Origin: Suillus spraguei
Taxonomy: Eukaryota > Basidiomycota > Agaricomycetes > Boletales > Suillaceae
Assembly (NCBI GenBank): GCA_016800925.1
Contig: JABCPU010000016.1
Location: 186,001-250,000, forward strand
Direction: 5' to 3'
Length of the DNA: 64,000 nt
Notes under the pieces: generated by a model
Databases searched by the model: none
The model's input: the letters and a program-made list of their open reading frames with translations, nothing else
What the model was told of the DNA's origin: nothing
Shown: piece by piece, positions 37,494 through 47,545 of the stretch
How positions within the stretch are numbered: the stretch's first letter is position 1
How the letters are laid out: the number at the start of each line of letters is the position of its first letter
Program-made: the position numbers and the translations under genes

Positions 37494-38757
37494 ATGTCAA
37501 AACTTATCCTAGTGGCAGGTGCTACAGGCAAACAAGGTCGAGCTCTCATCGAAGCTCTTCAACCCACCTCGGACTCGGATGAAATACCCTTTCAAGTGCT
37601 GGCTCTTACTAGGTCAGCTTCCAGTCCGAGCGCACAGCGCTTGGTCCAGGAAAGACACGTACAAGTAGTCGAGGGAGACCTCGACTCGCCAGAATCCATA
37701 CGCAAAGTCTACGAAGATGCAAAAGGTTTAGGTGGAATCTGGGGTGTCTTCTGCGTTCTGGCGTTCCCCGGGCTTGGTGCGAACGCAGATGGGGAGGAGC
37801 GACAGGGCAAGGTGCAATTCTTTCAGATATTGTATTGCACAAGCATACTCATGCGGAGTAAAACAGTTTATGGCGGATCTAGCGCTCGAGTATGGAGTGT
37901 CGGTGTACATTTACTCGACCGCTGAACGTGGTGGCGAAAGGAGCGATGAGATGGAGAAGTTGTCGGGTCGTGCCAAAGTACTTGCAGAACGGCATGTCCA
38001 GGCCCTTGGTGAGAGGGGTCTCCCATGGACGTGAGCCTCTCAGATTTGAGACTGAACCTAACCAATTTTGACGTTTCAGGATATTGCGTCCAGGATTCTT
38101 CCTGGATAATTACAATGACTTCATTGGTTCTGTTACTGTGGCTGTAATGACTCATGGACTTAAGGAGGACTCGAAACTCGGAGTGATTGTGAGTTCATCC
38201 TGCATATGTTTATTTCCTGCTGTAAACTCCACCAAGGACCCAAAAGATATTGGTCAGGTTGCTGCTGCTGTGTTCAAGGTAAAGTATTTAGACGGGAGAA
38301 GCATCGACAGCAGCTGACAGTTCAACGGAAGAACCCTGAGAAATATAAACACCTGATCCTCGTGGTTATTGGGGATGTGCTCACCATGTCTGAACAACAT
38401 GCATCCTACAAACGCGCAACGGGCCGAACGCTTCCTTCCATCCCTGGATTTTTAGCTACCATCCTTTTAGCGTTGAATAAATCAACGCAAGATCTGTGAG
38501 TCTGTAGCTGTTCCCCTCTTTGGACGCCAACTTGAATATAATTCAGGATCCAACATTTTGAAAGCATTCACACGGCACGAACAACTGGGCAACATGAGCA
38601 TTTTGAATCACAGCTAAAATTAGGCCGCGAAGCCTATCCTCAGATGAAGACCGTCTACGACTGGGCTATCGAGCAACAGAAATCCCGAGGACAGCAAGAA
38701 AATGCAGCAGATTGGAACAAGGTATCGTTGTGGCGGCTCATACTAGGAAAATCGTAA
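37494..38757 (+). CDS. NmrA-like NAD(P)-binding protein
   Basis: Starts MSKLILVAGATGKQGRALIE, a Rossmann dinucleotide-binding motif (GATGKQG) as in NmrA/HSCARG and isoflavone-reductase-like proteins. An acidic/Asp strand VVEGDLDSPESIRKVYEDAK and GIWGVFCVLAFPG follow. A 55-bp intron after QGK (donor near 37812) joins to FMADLALEYGVSVYIYSTAE; then comes LPWTILRPGFFLDNYNDFIG, an intron, and TKDIGQVAAAVFK. The C-terminal part (QHEQFESQLKLGREAYPQMK) is helical. Members act as redox-sensing regulators of nitrogen metabolism or as reductases. The usual catalytic Tyr-x3-Lys is not evident, which favours a cofactor-sensing role. Length is about 330 residues, normal for the family. Confidence 0.8.
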
Positions 38758-39373
38758 AACAATGTTGTAAACATGTCAAGTATTCATACACCTTCATGCT
38801 TCAGGATAGTGCGATGCCTCCTCTACCTACATCCTCTCGTTCACGATCGCTTCCCATGAACTCTTGTTAGCTTAAGTAGTGTATTGCGAAATGATGGACA
38901 GCTAACCAGAGACAATAGTTATTTGGAAAACCACTTATTGAGAACGAGAACAAGCGTATTCACCTCGGGGCCACCTCAATAGCACTAGTATGCCTGACAA
39001 GCTGGGACAAGTGAAGCCTTACGGATATTGTGCAGAGAACTTGCGAAGAATGCAACGCAAGTTCAAAGTACTGCAAAAAAGAATGCAGTGCACAAGCAAG
39101 CCTCATGCACGCATGTTTGATATTGACGTTCTTTACCACTGGGATGCCCGCCATAGTCAGCTGGTCCTCTTAACTGGAGATATGAGTGTCAATTGCGTAC
39201 AACAGGAACAAGTGCTGCAGAGGGTTACTATATCGACAATAGGGATCTATGGATGAACTCTATGAACAACCACAATACAAGGCTTGCGTTACAATCAAAC
39301 TAGGTATACACCGGATGAAAAAGTATTGGGTATATGAATTCCGAACTCCAGATCTATCCACACAACTTGGAAA
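38758..39373. other. Convergent intergenic space
   Basis: About 0.6 kb lies between the NmrA-like gene and a gene on the opposite strand. Only short frames are visible and no feature was recognised. Confidence 0.4.
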
Positions 39374-40881
39374 TCATACAACAACCCACACAGCATCGTC
39401 TTTGTTATCGCTGTGGTTTCGTACCAAGTGAATGAGCTGCAATTGAAGTGAGTATGGACCTCCAAGCAGATTAAAGAATATACACACAGCGGTGCGGTAA
39501 GTCAGAATCATTCGATTCCGACTTCCGGAACAACTTTTACAGGTTACTCGAATTGGACAAGATTCCATATCATCCACCAAAGTAGAATTCGGGTCTCGTC
39601 CGAGAACTTGGAAGAGATTATGTATTCGCTTGGTGTATCCGTCTGCTTCTAGAACAGTGCAGTCCCATGGGTGCGTCTCGAAGGCTTCGATTGCTGCTTT
39701 CTCGTAAATTTCCACTAGCGACATCATTCTACCGAGCGCCGCTGTTTCCATGGGATGTTGGACCCACGGTTTATCAAATGTCTTAGCGCGTAGGCAAGGG
39801 TGGGTGAGTGCTGATGGATATGTGACATGTAATCGACAATTGGAACAGCGGAACACCAAAGCGGCGAGTTTGAGAGGGTCGACATCATTATTGATGCCAC
39901 ATAGCTGTGCGCGAACTAGATCTGCAAGCTGATTAGTGGCATGGAGGTTCCAGGCTAACAACAAGGGAGGTAGACGAAGGGTAAGTGCGTCTACAAAGAC
40001 TTCCGCTGACATAGCCTCAGGGACATCTATCATGCATCGAACTTCAGAGAGTAGACAAATATCTATCGCTTGAGGAATGACGTTTATCTCATCGTCTTTG
40101 AATGTCTTGGCTATATCGTTTACAACAACGGCAAAATTCTTGAAGCGGTCTCGGAGGAGAACAGTAAGCCTTCGAGCTCTTCTAATTTCCAAAAAATTCT
40201 GAAGCCTCGGTAGAGAAACTTGACATGCTTTGGATATGTGAGGCTCAACACAGAAATGAAGGGTACGTTACACACGTACAAGAATCAGTCAACTCCTGGT
40301 CTTGTCTGACGACGAGGTTGTCGAATTCTTTTAATCCCGAGGCGTCCGACCGTAACGATTCAAGCTCATCTCCCAATCCGAGGCTCTCGAGTTTTTCAAC
40401 GACGCTAAAGACAGTAAATTTTAGCCATATACTGTTATTAAGATTACACACTCTCTTTTCCTCTGGTCTACTAGCTCTTTGCGACGCTGGTTAGCTACTT
40501 CAGCCTCCCAGATGTGACACAAAGCTGTGTGCTAAGAGCGCATCGATAATACATTCGAAAAATTTGGGGAATGTTATACGATACCTGGTAAATTTCCTGG
40601 GTGGCTTTCTCGCGATGAATTATTAGGTCGTCCAACAACGGACCATCCTTCACAGATTGATACTGCATATTGAGTTTGTTGACATCGGTGTGCGAAGCCA
40701 CAGTGAGCGGTTTTCCGAAGGTATTATCTGTGCGCCTGACGCAAGGTCCAGCGGAACTTATGACTGACATCGGTATGAGCTGCCTAGCATCGAGGCAGTT
40801 CAACCGGTCAACAAACGAAGGAAGCAAGTCCCGGACAACGAGCCTATGAATCATTATAAGCATAGATAATGCGAGCCTCAC
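39374..40881 (-). CDS. Uncharacterised agaricomycete protein
   Basis: A multi-exon gene on the minus strand whose ends are uncertain. The first visible exon (about 40860-40590) reads VVRDLLPSFVDRLNCLDARQ. A second gives EAEVANQRRKELVDQRKRV, a third EKLESLGLGDELESLRSDAS, and the last large exon (from about 40190) begins ARRLTVLLRDRFKNFAVVVN. The middle is charged and helical. The last exon holds paired cysteines (FRCSNCRLHVTYPSALTHPC, VTCKSCS) that could bind zinc. I have the impression of a family common in mushroom genomes, some members next to F-box domains, but I cannot name it and give no function. The real start may lie upstream of 40881 and the C-terminus past VTCKSCS is uncertain. Confidence 0.55.
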
Positions 40882-41518
40882 AAATGCCTACATGTCGTTT
40901 GTGCAACCGTTACAGCAACGAATGCGCAACTCCCATTGAATTACATCGCACGACGAGTAGCACCGCTAGAAGTGACGTAAGTTATCCCGATATTGATCGA
41001 GAAAAGACTGGACATGCATGACAGAACGGCCAGAACACCAGGTTCGCATATGCGGGTTCAGAAAGGTAGGATGGGCACTGAGGTAGCCGGTCGATGCGTT
41101 TCAAGGCTCCAGTCCATATTGACTTTGCTTTGTGACGATTAAGCAGAAACGAACGGAACAACTTGGATACCCGGGCGAGATATAGAAGGTCCAGTGGGTG
41201 AAGATAACAAAGAACCTAGCAGGACAAGAGGGCAAACAAGCTTAGAACATTGGTAATATCCGATTCGAGCGTATCCATACCTCAAAAAGCACTTCAAGAG
41301 GGAGCCCGAAAACTACTGGTTGGTTCATCATTGTGATTGCAGAAGTGGTTGACACGCTTTTTAACACATCTACCTAGCCAAGGTTTAAGTAGGGTCACAT
41401 TTTTGAGTAGAGTTCTGCTATAGAAAATATAATTACTGACCGCCACATCGTCATCAGCTTTATGTAATCATTTGTGATCTTACACATTGTCGTCGGAACC
41501 GGTTCAAGCTCGCCCGTC
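40882..41518. promoter_or_regulatory. Divergent intergenic region upstream of CFD1
   Basis: About 0.64 kb separates the 5' ends of the unknown minus gene and CFD1. It should contain both promoters, and possibly the true first exon of the minus gene. No specific site is claimed. Confidence 0.4.
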
Positions 41519-42498
41519 ATGGCGGCTGTCCATGAAACACCCGTGTCACGACGATTAAAGACAGTCAAACATATTATCATAGTGTGCTCGGGCAAAGGTG
41601 GCGTTGGAAAATCTTCCGTGTCCGCACAGCTTGCGCTTAGCCTCCATGCATCTTCTCCCAGTGCTCGGGTTGGGGTTCTCGATGTCGATCTCACCGGTCC
41701 GTCAATACCACGCATGCTTGGTCTGGATGGACATGGTGTGCACCAGAGCAGCGATGGATGGGTGCCTGTGTACGCAGATGCGCTTGGGGATGGTGAACCC
41801 AGACTTGCGTGCATGAGCGTCGGGTTTTTATTGAAGAAGAAGGGGGATTCAGTAGTTTGGAGGGGGCCGAAGAAGAACGCTATGATCAGGCAATTTCTGA
41901 GCGATGTTAGGTGGGGAGAGCTTGATTACCTCGTCGTGGATACTCCTCCAGGTTAGATATCCTATGGTGTGACGAGAGCATCTTGAGCTGATATTAATAT
42001 GTAGGAACATCTGATGAACACTTGTCACTGATAGAACATCTTGCACCAGTGCATTCACGGCTGTCTGCAGTCATTGTCACAACACCGCAGGCTGTTGCGC
42101 TACTGGATGCCATGAAATGTCTCTCCTTTACTCGTGCTGTTGCACTTCCTGTCCTTGGACTTATCGAGAACATGAGTGGATATGTATGCCCTTGCTGCGG
42201 AGATGTCAGCAATGTATTCTCTACAGGTGGAGGTGCGGAAATGGCCAGACAAGAAGGGGTACCGTTCCTTGGTAGCATGCCTATCGACACCGAGCTGGTC
42301 ACATTATTGGATGCTGCCGAGTCCACAGATCTAAGCACTGCTGACGGACAACGCGATGAAGCTAGCGAAGTTCGTTCATTTGGAGTTTTACAACGGTATC
42401 AGAAGACGTCGTCTGCGAAAATTTTGAGTGCCATCGTCGAGAACCTCATATCGACGCTGCCATCGGTAGAGCATGCGTCAGTGAGCAGCTCTGTTTAA
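41519..42498 (+). CDS. CFD1: Cytosolic Fe-S cluster assembly ATPase Cfd1 (NUBP2)
   Basis: Two exons, 41519-41951 and 42005-42498, are joined by a 53-bp intron and give about 308 residues. I chose ATG 41519 ([20 protein letters not shown]) because the family's conserved start lies just after it; an in-frame ATG at 41474 is possible. The P-loop has the deviant Walker [12 protein letters not shown]; switch I is [14 protein letters not shown], followed by VVDTPPGTSDEH, and the cluster-binding pair lies in [11 protein letters not shown]. There is no N-terminal four-cysteine extension, which separates Cfd1/NUBP2 from Nbp35/NUBP1. Cfd1 and Nbp35 form the scaffold complex that builds [4Fe-4S] clusters for cytosolic and nuclear proteins. 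All key residues are present. Confidence 0.93.
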
Positions 42499-43582
42499 GT
42501 AGTCTTAAGGGTATGTCATTAAACTATATCCATTGCTTCTTACACATCCTATGCAGGCACACACAAAGTTGTATCGATACATGTATGGTTGATGATGTAT
42601 CTGTATCCTTAGAACGTACCCCGATGCACATCGCTGGATCACCGGACATATCTTGAGCGTACTGACGCGGCTTTCAGCTCGGAGGAAGGTTTCATTGGAA
42701 TTCGGATCTATCCAGGTGTGATCAGAGAAACGTTGACAGGGATGCATACTTATCGAACTATACCAGCCTACTGAACTGTCTCTACTCATTCTGTCACATG
42801 GCATCAAACCACATGATATTGCAGCTTCTGAAGGTCTTTCACACGACGGGCAATTTGGAGACTTGTAATGACCCCACAGGCTATTTTAGCTTGCACTGCA
42901 CTAGCAAATTAATTGCTTGGTTATTTGATCTCCCGCAGCTAAGTATATCGATACCTGAAAAGTAAGTTCAAGGCTTGTCCCGATCACTTACCTTGCTCGG
43001 TTGATTTCAAGCTAAAGCGAAAAGGTAAAATGCAGTGGTAGTAGTACAAGTAATATGTACTACCAGTTATATGATATCGTCAGAACCACGAATTAGAACA
43101 TGACTCAAACTTCAAAATTATATTGAGCGAAGTGATACCAAAGGTCTGACGCGACCGTGAGCTGGCCATAACCGACCGTGCACAGGGCTCAGCTCTCCTA
43201 CATGCGAATGTCGAAGATGATCAGCCCTGCAAGTTCGTCAATTAATTTTGGTATGTTTTTGTTGCACTGAACTAACAGATTCCACGGAGTGTGACTGGAA
43301 CAAAGAAGGTTCGCTAGATAGAGTCTCGTAAGTTTTACCACGTTCCAGTTCAACAAGCCGAATATGAATGTGAGCATGTTCGAGTTTTGGCATTTGGGCC
43401 TCGCGTTGTATTCCTTGCTTTTGTTCTATGAGTCCAGCCATCTGATACCCATCCATCGCCCTTCGACTTGGCAGATTCATTCTCGACGACGCGTCTTTAA
43501 TTTTTTAGGTCCAACTTGCTCATCCTAACGATCTCTGTATTTTTTTTACCTTTGCGGCCTGGTCCATTGTTCACGAAGCTCA
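42499..43582. other. Intergenic region, no gene seen
   Basis: About 1.1 kb lies between CFD1 and the next + gene. Short open frames occur near 42505-42807 and 43238-43480 on the minus strand but have no recognisable content or splice continuity. Confidence 0.45.
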
Positions 43583-45417
43583 ATGCATAACCGTCAACCA
43601 TCCTTCGGTTCCGTATCGACCCCTGCTCTCTTTACATCTCCTTCAGCCTATGATATCGCTCAGTCTGCACGCCTAGGACCGATTAACGACTCAAGTATGT
43701 AATTTTTGCAATATATAACACAACGCGTGCCCTTGATGTTTAAGTCATTCCCATGATGTTTTCCCCTCTAGGCAATCCCGCAGAGAAGAGACCTGATTCC
43801 CAATCATCAGGCATGACCATCCGCAGGATAAGCGCATCCGTTCGCGCCAATATTGGAGATGATGATATTTTTACGACTCAGCATCACACCCAGACCCTTC
43901 GTCCCCGTTCAAGTCGCCTATCAAAATGGTTGGAGGAGTTACGGGTCGATTCCCCCACCGTTCAGCGTTCGGATGATCTCAATGTTTCTACTAATATGGA
44001 AGCCGTTGGAACTGAGTGTAATCCTTACTTGGCGTATCCTCACCTCAGCCTGGCAACTGTTCGTAGAAGCATGGATGACGCTACTAGCATGCACGATTAT
44101 GTCGTAGTCGATGACGGCGACGTGCAAGAATACATTCCCCCTGAGGAGCCCGTGGATGTAAAGGTGCGTCATCTATGGCACGTGTTAGATAGCTCGTCTC
44201 ATATATCAAAGGGAGCACATGGCCAATCAACACTTGCAGATACTGCTGGTACATGTCAACAATCGACCATATGTCTCAATACTCCTCCATCTCGACATCA
44301 ATTTCATCTATCAATTAGATCTCCTTCCCCCGCCACATCATCAGTATCTCGCAGTCCATCACGTCTATCAATGTTTCAACGCTCCTCGCGTGCCACTTCC
44401 AACTCGGAGGCGAGCAATCCTTATAACCACAATCGCTCCTCCAGCCTTCACACATCACATCTCGTGGCTGAAGCTCGATCAGAGGAACGTTGTAGACATT
44501 CGAGCCCATCATCGTGGCGGTGGCGACCGAGTGTGCTGGGGCATTTCGCGTCCCTCTCTGACGGTGATGCACGCTCAAGTACCCGTGACTCCCCAGGTAG
44601 TTCTTCCCGCCCCAGCATGTCCTCGACCACCACAAGTTCCTCGTACGCAACCCCATCCACAAATATGATGTACGAGGATGAGACACCGCTTGTACCTCCT
44701 TCGACGCCTCAAAAGTCACACTTCTTCGGATCTTTGAGGTTGCGTTCTCAAAAGGCTGTAACCTCTTCACTGTCGCTTTTCACCACTGAAACAAGTTCCT
44801 CATTTCCGGCGTCATTGTCGTTACCAGCATCTGAACCGCAGCTCTCTCAGCCACCAGGTTTTCCAGGCTCCTTGGCGCGGAAGTCGAGTACAATTCGGTT
44901 ACCCTTCTCGCCGAAGTCGAAGGCACTGGATAGTGCCTTTCCCAATATATTTGCCGAAGCGCCAGACGCTATGCGACCGCGCGTCGTGTACACCGGCAAA
45001 AGCCACGTTCCCAGAGTCTCTTTATCTTCGATTGCCGGTCAGTCACGAAGCACCAAAAAGAAGTTGGTCATCGGTGGTATCGCGCCGGAGGACGTCAAAC
45101 GTCTTGAGGCCGTTCAGAAGTGGTGCCAGGTCTGACTCATGTCCTCAACTTCGGTTTCTTGTTACTGACTATTGCCTTATCTCATCTTTAGTCATTTGGC
45201 GAAGTGGACCAAATCACGAGGATGCCTAATGGCGATCTCCATGTGAACTTCCACAAGGCTGAAGTCGCAGATACTGTAAATAGCTTCCACAATTGTTCAC
45301 CGTCGGAGGAACTAACCCAATTCTCTTTACCAGGTGTGCCGTGTACGTGCCAAAGTCTACATTGCGGGTGTAGGTAGCGTACATCTTTCGTGGTATTCCG
45401 GAAATAAACGACCGTAG
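43583..45417 (+). CDS. Ser-rich protein with conserved C-terminal domain
   Basis: Four exons: 43583-43694, 43772-45129, 45192-45275 and 45334-45417. Starts MHNRQPSFGSVSTPALFTSP; the first intron joins INDS to SNPAEKRPDS in frame. Most of the protein is Ser/Thr/Pro-rich and probably disordered. The end is different: KKLVIGGIAPEDVKRLEAVQ, then WCQSFGEVDQITRMPNGDLH, VNFHKAEVADTVCRVRAKVY and GSVHLSWYSGNKRP. This alternation of a helix and beta strands suggests an RRM-like fold (GEVDQI... DLHVNF... AD... VRAKV), though it lacks clear RNP motifs. No known family was recognised. Three introns placed in frame across the C-terminal domain support it being a real gene. RNA binding is only a guess. Confidence 0.65.
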
Positions 45418-46439
45418 CATCCGTCACCGCCCTCAAATCATTCTCGTTTCTTTGTAACAGGTGAGGGCAGACATGGATCGTCATAATGTCCATAACTTAA
45501 CTGGGTACCTTCAGTGTACAACGCTGGCATTACGTTCTACACCCGCCTAATTCGATAACTACCCTCTGGTCACTAATTTCACTGACGACTTGTATCGATT
45601 CCACGACCATATATGCGTGCGTACTCATTGTCCGTTCTGTTGTGTCCGACATCAAAGTAACACTACCATGCACGCAGACGACCATTTATGACACCATTTG
45701 AGCATGTCACCTTATCTATCATCTACATACCCCAGTATCTCAACCTCACTAATGCCATTTACCACGCATCCTTCGTTCATATCCTTTTGCTCACGCTATA
45801 TACCTTCCACATCATCAAGATGACCCTTGGCGAACTAGTTGCTTGGACAATGCGTTGGACGAGTAGGTACTCGTACTTAACGATATTTCTTCCACTGTCA
45901 GCGATATCATGTTCTGTTTAGGCAAACTGAATAGAAGGAAGTCCTCTGTTTAAAAGTGTTTGCCCTCGATCTCGACTCTTGTTACCGAGTACGGGAACGT
46001 ACATGGTCTATTCTGTGTTCGTTCATAGGCAGGATTCGATTTGATTTAGACTTGGAGACAGTCGTGTCATTAAGTTCAAGTCATGATGATGAACTGCCAA
46101 GCCTTCGGGTACTCTTACAGATCTGAGTCTTGTTGAGTTGCACGCAAGTCTCGGACACGTTCTGCGAAGTAATACCAACTCAGGTTTTACAGTGAACCCG
46201 CTGACAAACGCATAGTGTACTCCTACAGAAAAATACCTCCTTATATATGCCAGTCAACGCTAAAACCATGCTGCCGACGCCCGGTAATATTGCGCCATTG
46301 ATGCGCCATCGATCCCGAAGATTCCCGATAAGTGTCGAGCTCGTACCTCGACCCCTGATAATCCAACAAGTCTTTCCTGTACCGCACTCCATGAAGGCCA
46401 TGTGGAAACCATTGTACACCAATCAAATGTTAACGAAAG
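45418..46439. other. Intergenic region, no gene seen
   Basis: About 1 kb follows the Ser-rich gene. A 77-codon frame near 45688-45921 is hydrophobic but short and has no support. The right end leads into a gene relic at about 46440. Confidence 0.4.
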
Positions 46440-46745
46440 GGTGTGTTAATGACCTTTATGGTGGTGTCCATCCATGTGGGTTTCACCCTTGACGCCAACA
46501 AGGCTGCAAAACTCACGGACATCCCGACGTCTTTAGGACCGCAGCTTAGTCAGCGATCCTTCGGGCTTTGCCGCAGGTGGCAGCGTAGTGAGTCTTCACC
46601 AACTTCTTGCCTTGCTCGCGGCGCGCAGGCACATAGTCGTGGATACACTGCTCCACTATAAACAGTGGGACGAGACTCGAAAATTCACTTCTCTGAGGTG
46701 ACATGCGATGAACTTGAGATCCCGCCTCACTTCTGGTATCGACTC
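46440..46745 (+). pseudogene. Relic of the CPxGT-repeat secreted protein family
   Basis: Two pieces match the C-terminal part of the intact gene at 52049-53637. The stretch at about 46471-46526 encodes GFTLDANKAAKLTD, against LGLTLDVNRAGRFTG in the intact gene; most differences are C/T or G/A transitions. The stretch at about 46661-46735 starts right after a conserved splice acceptor (acag|TGGGACGAGAC against tcag|TGGGGTGACAC) and encodes HFSEVTCDELEIPPHF, against RFSEVTCDNYYQVPL. The two pieces lie in order at about the right distance, but frames are broken and the upstream repeats are not recognisable. I read it as a decayed paralog fragment. A LINE tail inserted 230 bp downstream. Confidence 0.6.
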
Positions 46746-46965
46746 TGCAGCTACGAACTGAAGCTGAAAGAGAATTCTGGACGCTTTGCATGGTTTTATT
46801 CCTCGGATTTGATACCCCCCCCGGGAGTCCTGGTTACAATCGTACTCCGATTTTCACCATGTATGTGCTGACTTGTATATGCGTCCTGGTTTTTGCTTAT
46901 TCAAATCTGGTTCGAATATAATAAGTATGGGCCATAGGTCCTAACCAAACCTAACATGGGCCGAG

Positions 46966-46977
46966 ACGGACCTTTCA
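46966..46977. repeat. Target-site duplication, left copy (LINE tail)
   Basis: The 12-mer acggacctttca occurs here and again at 47534-47545, directly after the poly(A) run. This is the expected signature of target-primed reverse transcription. Confidence 0.85.
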
Positions 46978-47533
46978 AGATAGAGAAGCTACCGAGACGT
47001 CACAGCTCACTGATGTCTCAACTCCGCACGGGACATATAGCGCTCAACAAACACCTCAAACGAATAGCGAAATCCCCAACGGCGCGTTGCCCAGCATGCG
47101 AAAACCATGACGAAACGGTACACCACTTCATCCTAGTCTGCCCAGCATACGTGAACCAGAGAGAACAAATGAGGAAAGAAGTCGGAGCAAGACAATGCAA
47201 AATCGAGTACCTGCTGAACGAAAGCAAGGGAATGAGAGCAACGTTGACGTACATCGCGCGCACGAGAAGATTGGAACAAACCTTCGGAGATGTAACCCCC
47301 CCAGCGGAAAAGGAGAAGGAATAGAGGAAACGCGACAACAAGTCGCACAAATCATATCAAGAGCCTGAAGAAGGCCCTAACGTCCGCGCGCAAGCCAGGA
47401 CCACTGTATAGCATAGACAACCAAAAAACGGACCAAAGCATATACGAATAGATTAGATGTACAGTAGGTAGTGTCCATCATAGGGCATAGCCCCAACGGA
47501 CAATAAACAAGGATCAAAAAAAAAAAAAAAAAA
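46978..47533 (+). mobile_element. 5'-truncated LINE copy with poly(A) tail
   Basis: About 555 bp starts inside ORF2 and ends in an A-run (47517-47533). The open frame encodes the C-terminal region RRHSSLMSQLRTGHIALNKH and a zinc knuckle CPACENHDETVHHFILVC, ending PAEKEKE. The same region of the large LINE reads RKHSSLLFQLRMGHIVLNKH and CENCNAHEETVHHFLLVC, so this is a related but different subfamily. It also shows what the intact LINE C-terminus should look like, which the 3' copy has lost. Flanked by a perfect 12-bp duplication (46966-46977, 47534-47545). Confidence 0.92.
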
Positions 47534-47545
47534 ACGGACCTTTCA
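47534..47545. repeat. Target-site duplication, right copy (LINE tail)
   Basis: Perfect 12-bp match (acggacctttca) to 46966-46977, immediately after the poly(A) tail. Confidence 0.85.

Noticed and set aside
37812..37866. Apparent frameshift in the NmrA-like gene after QGK
   Set aside because: A 55-bp GT..AG intron joins QGK to FMADLALEYG in frame, so no lesion is needed.
34301..38990. Similar short strings tcggggccacct..tagc.ct near 34311 and 38966
   Set aside because: Only about 16 of 20 bases agree and the flanks do not, so a mobile-element end is not supported.
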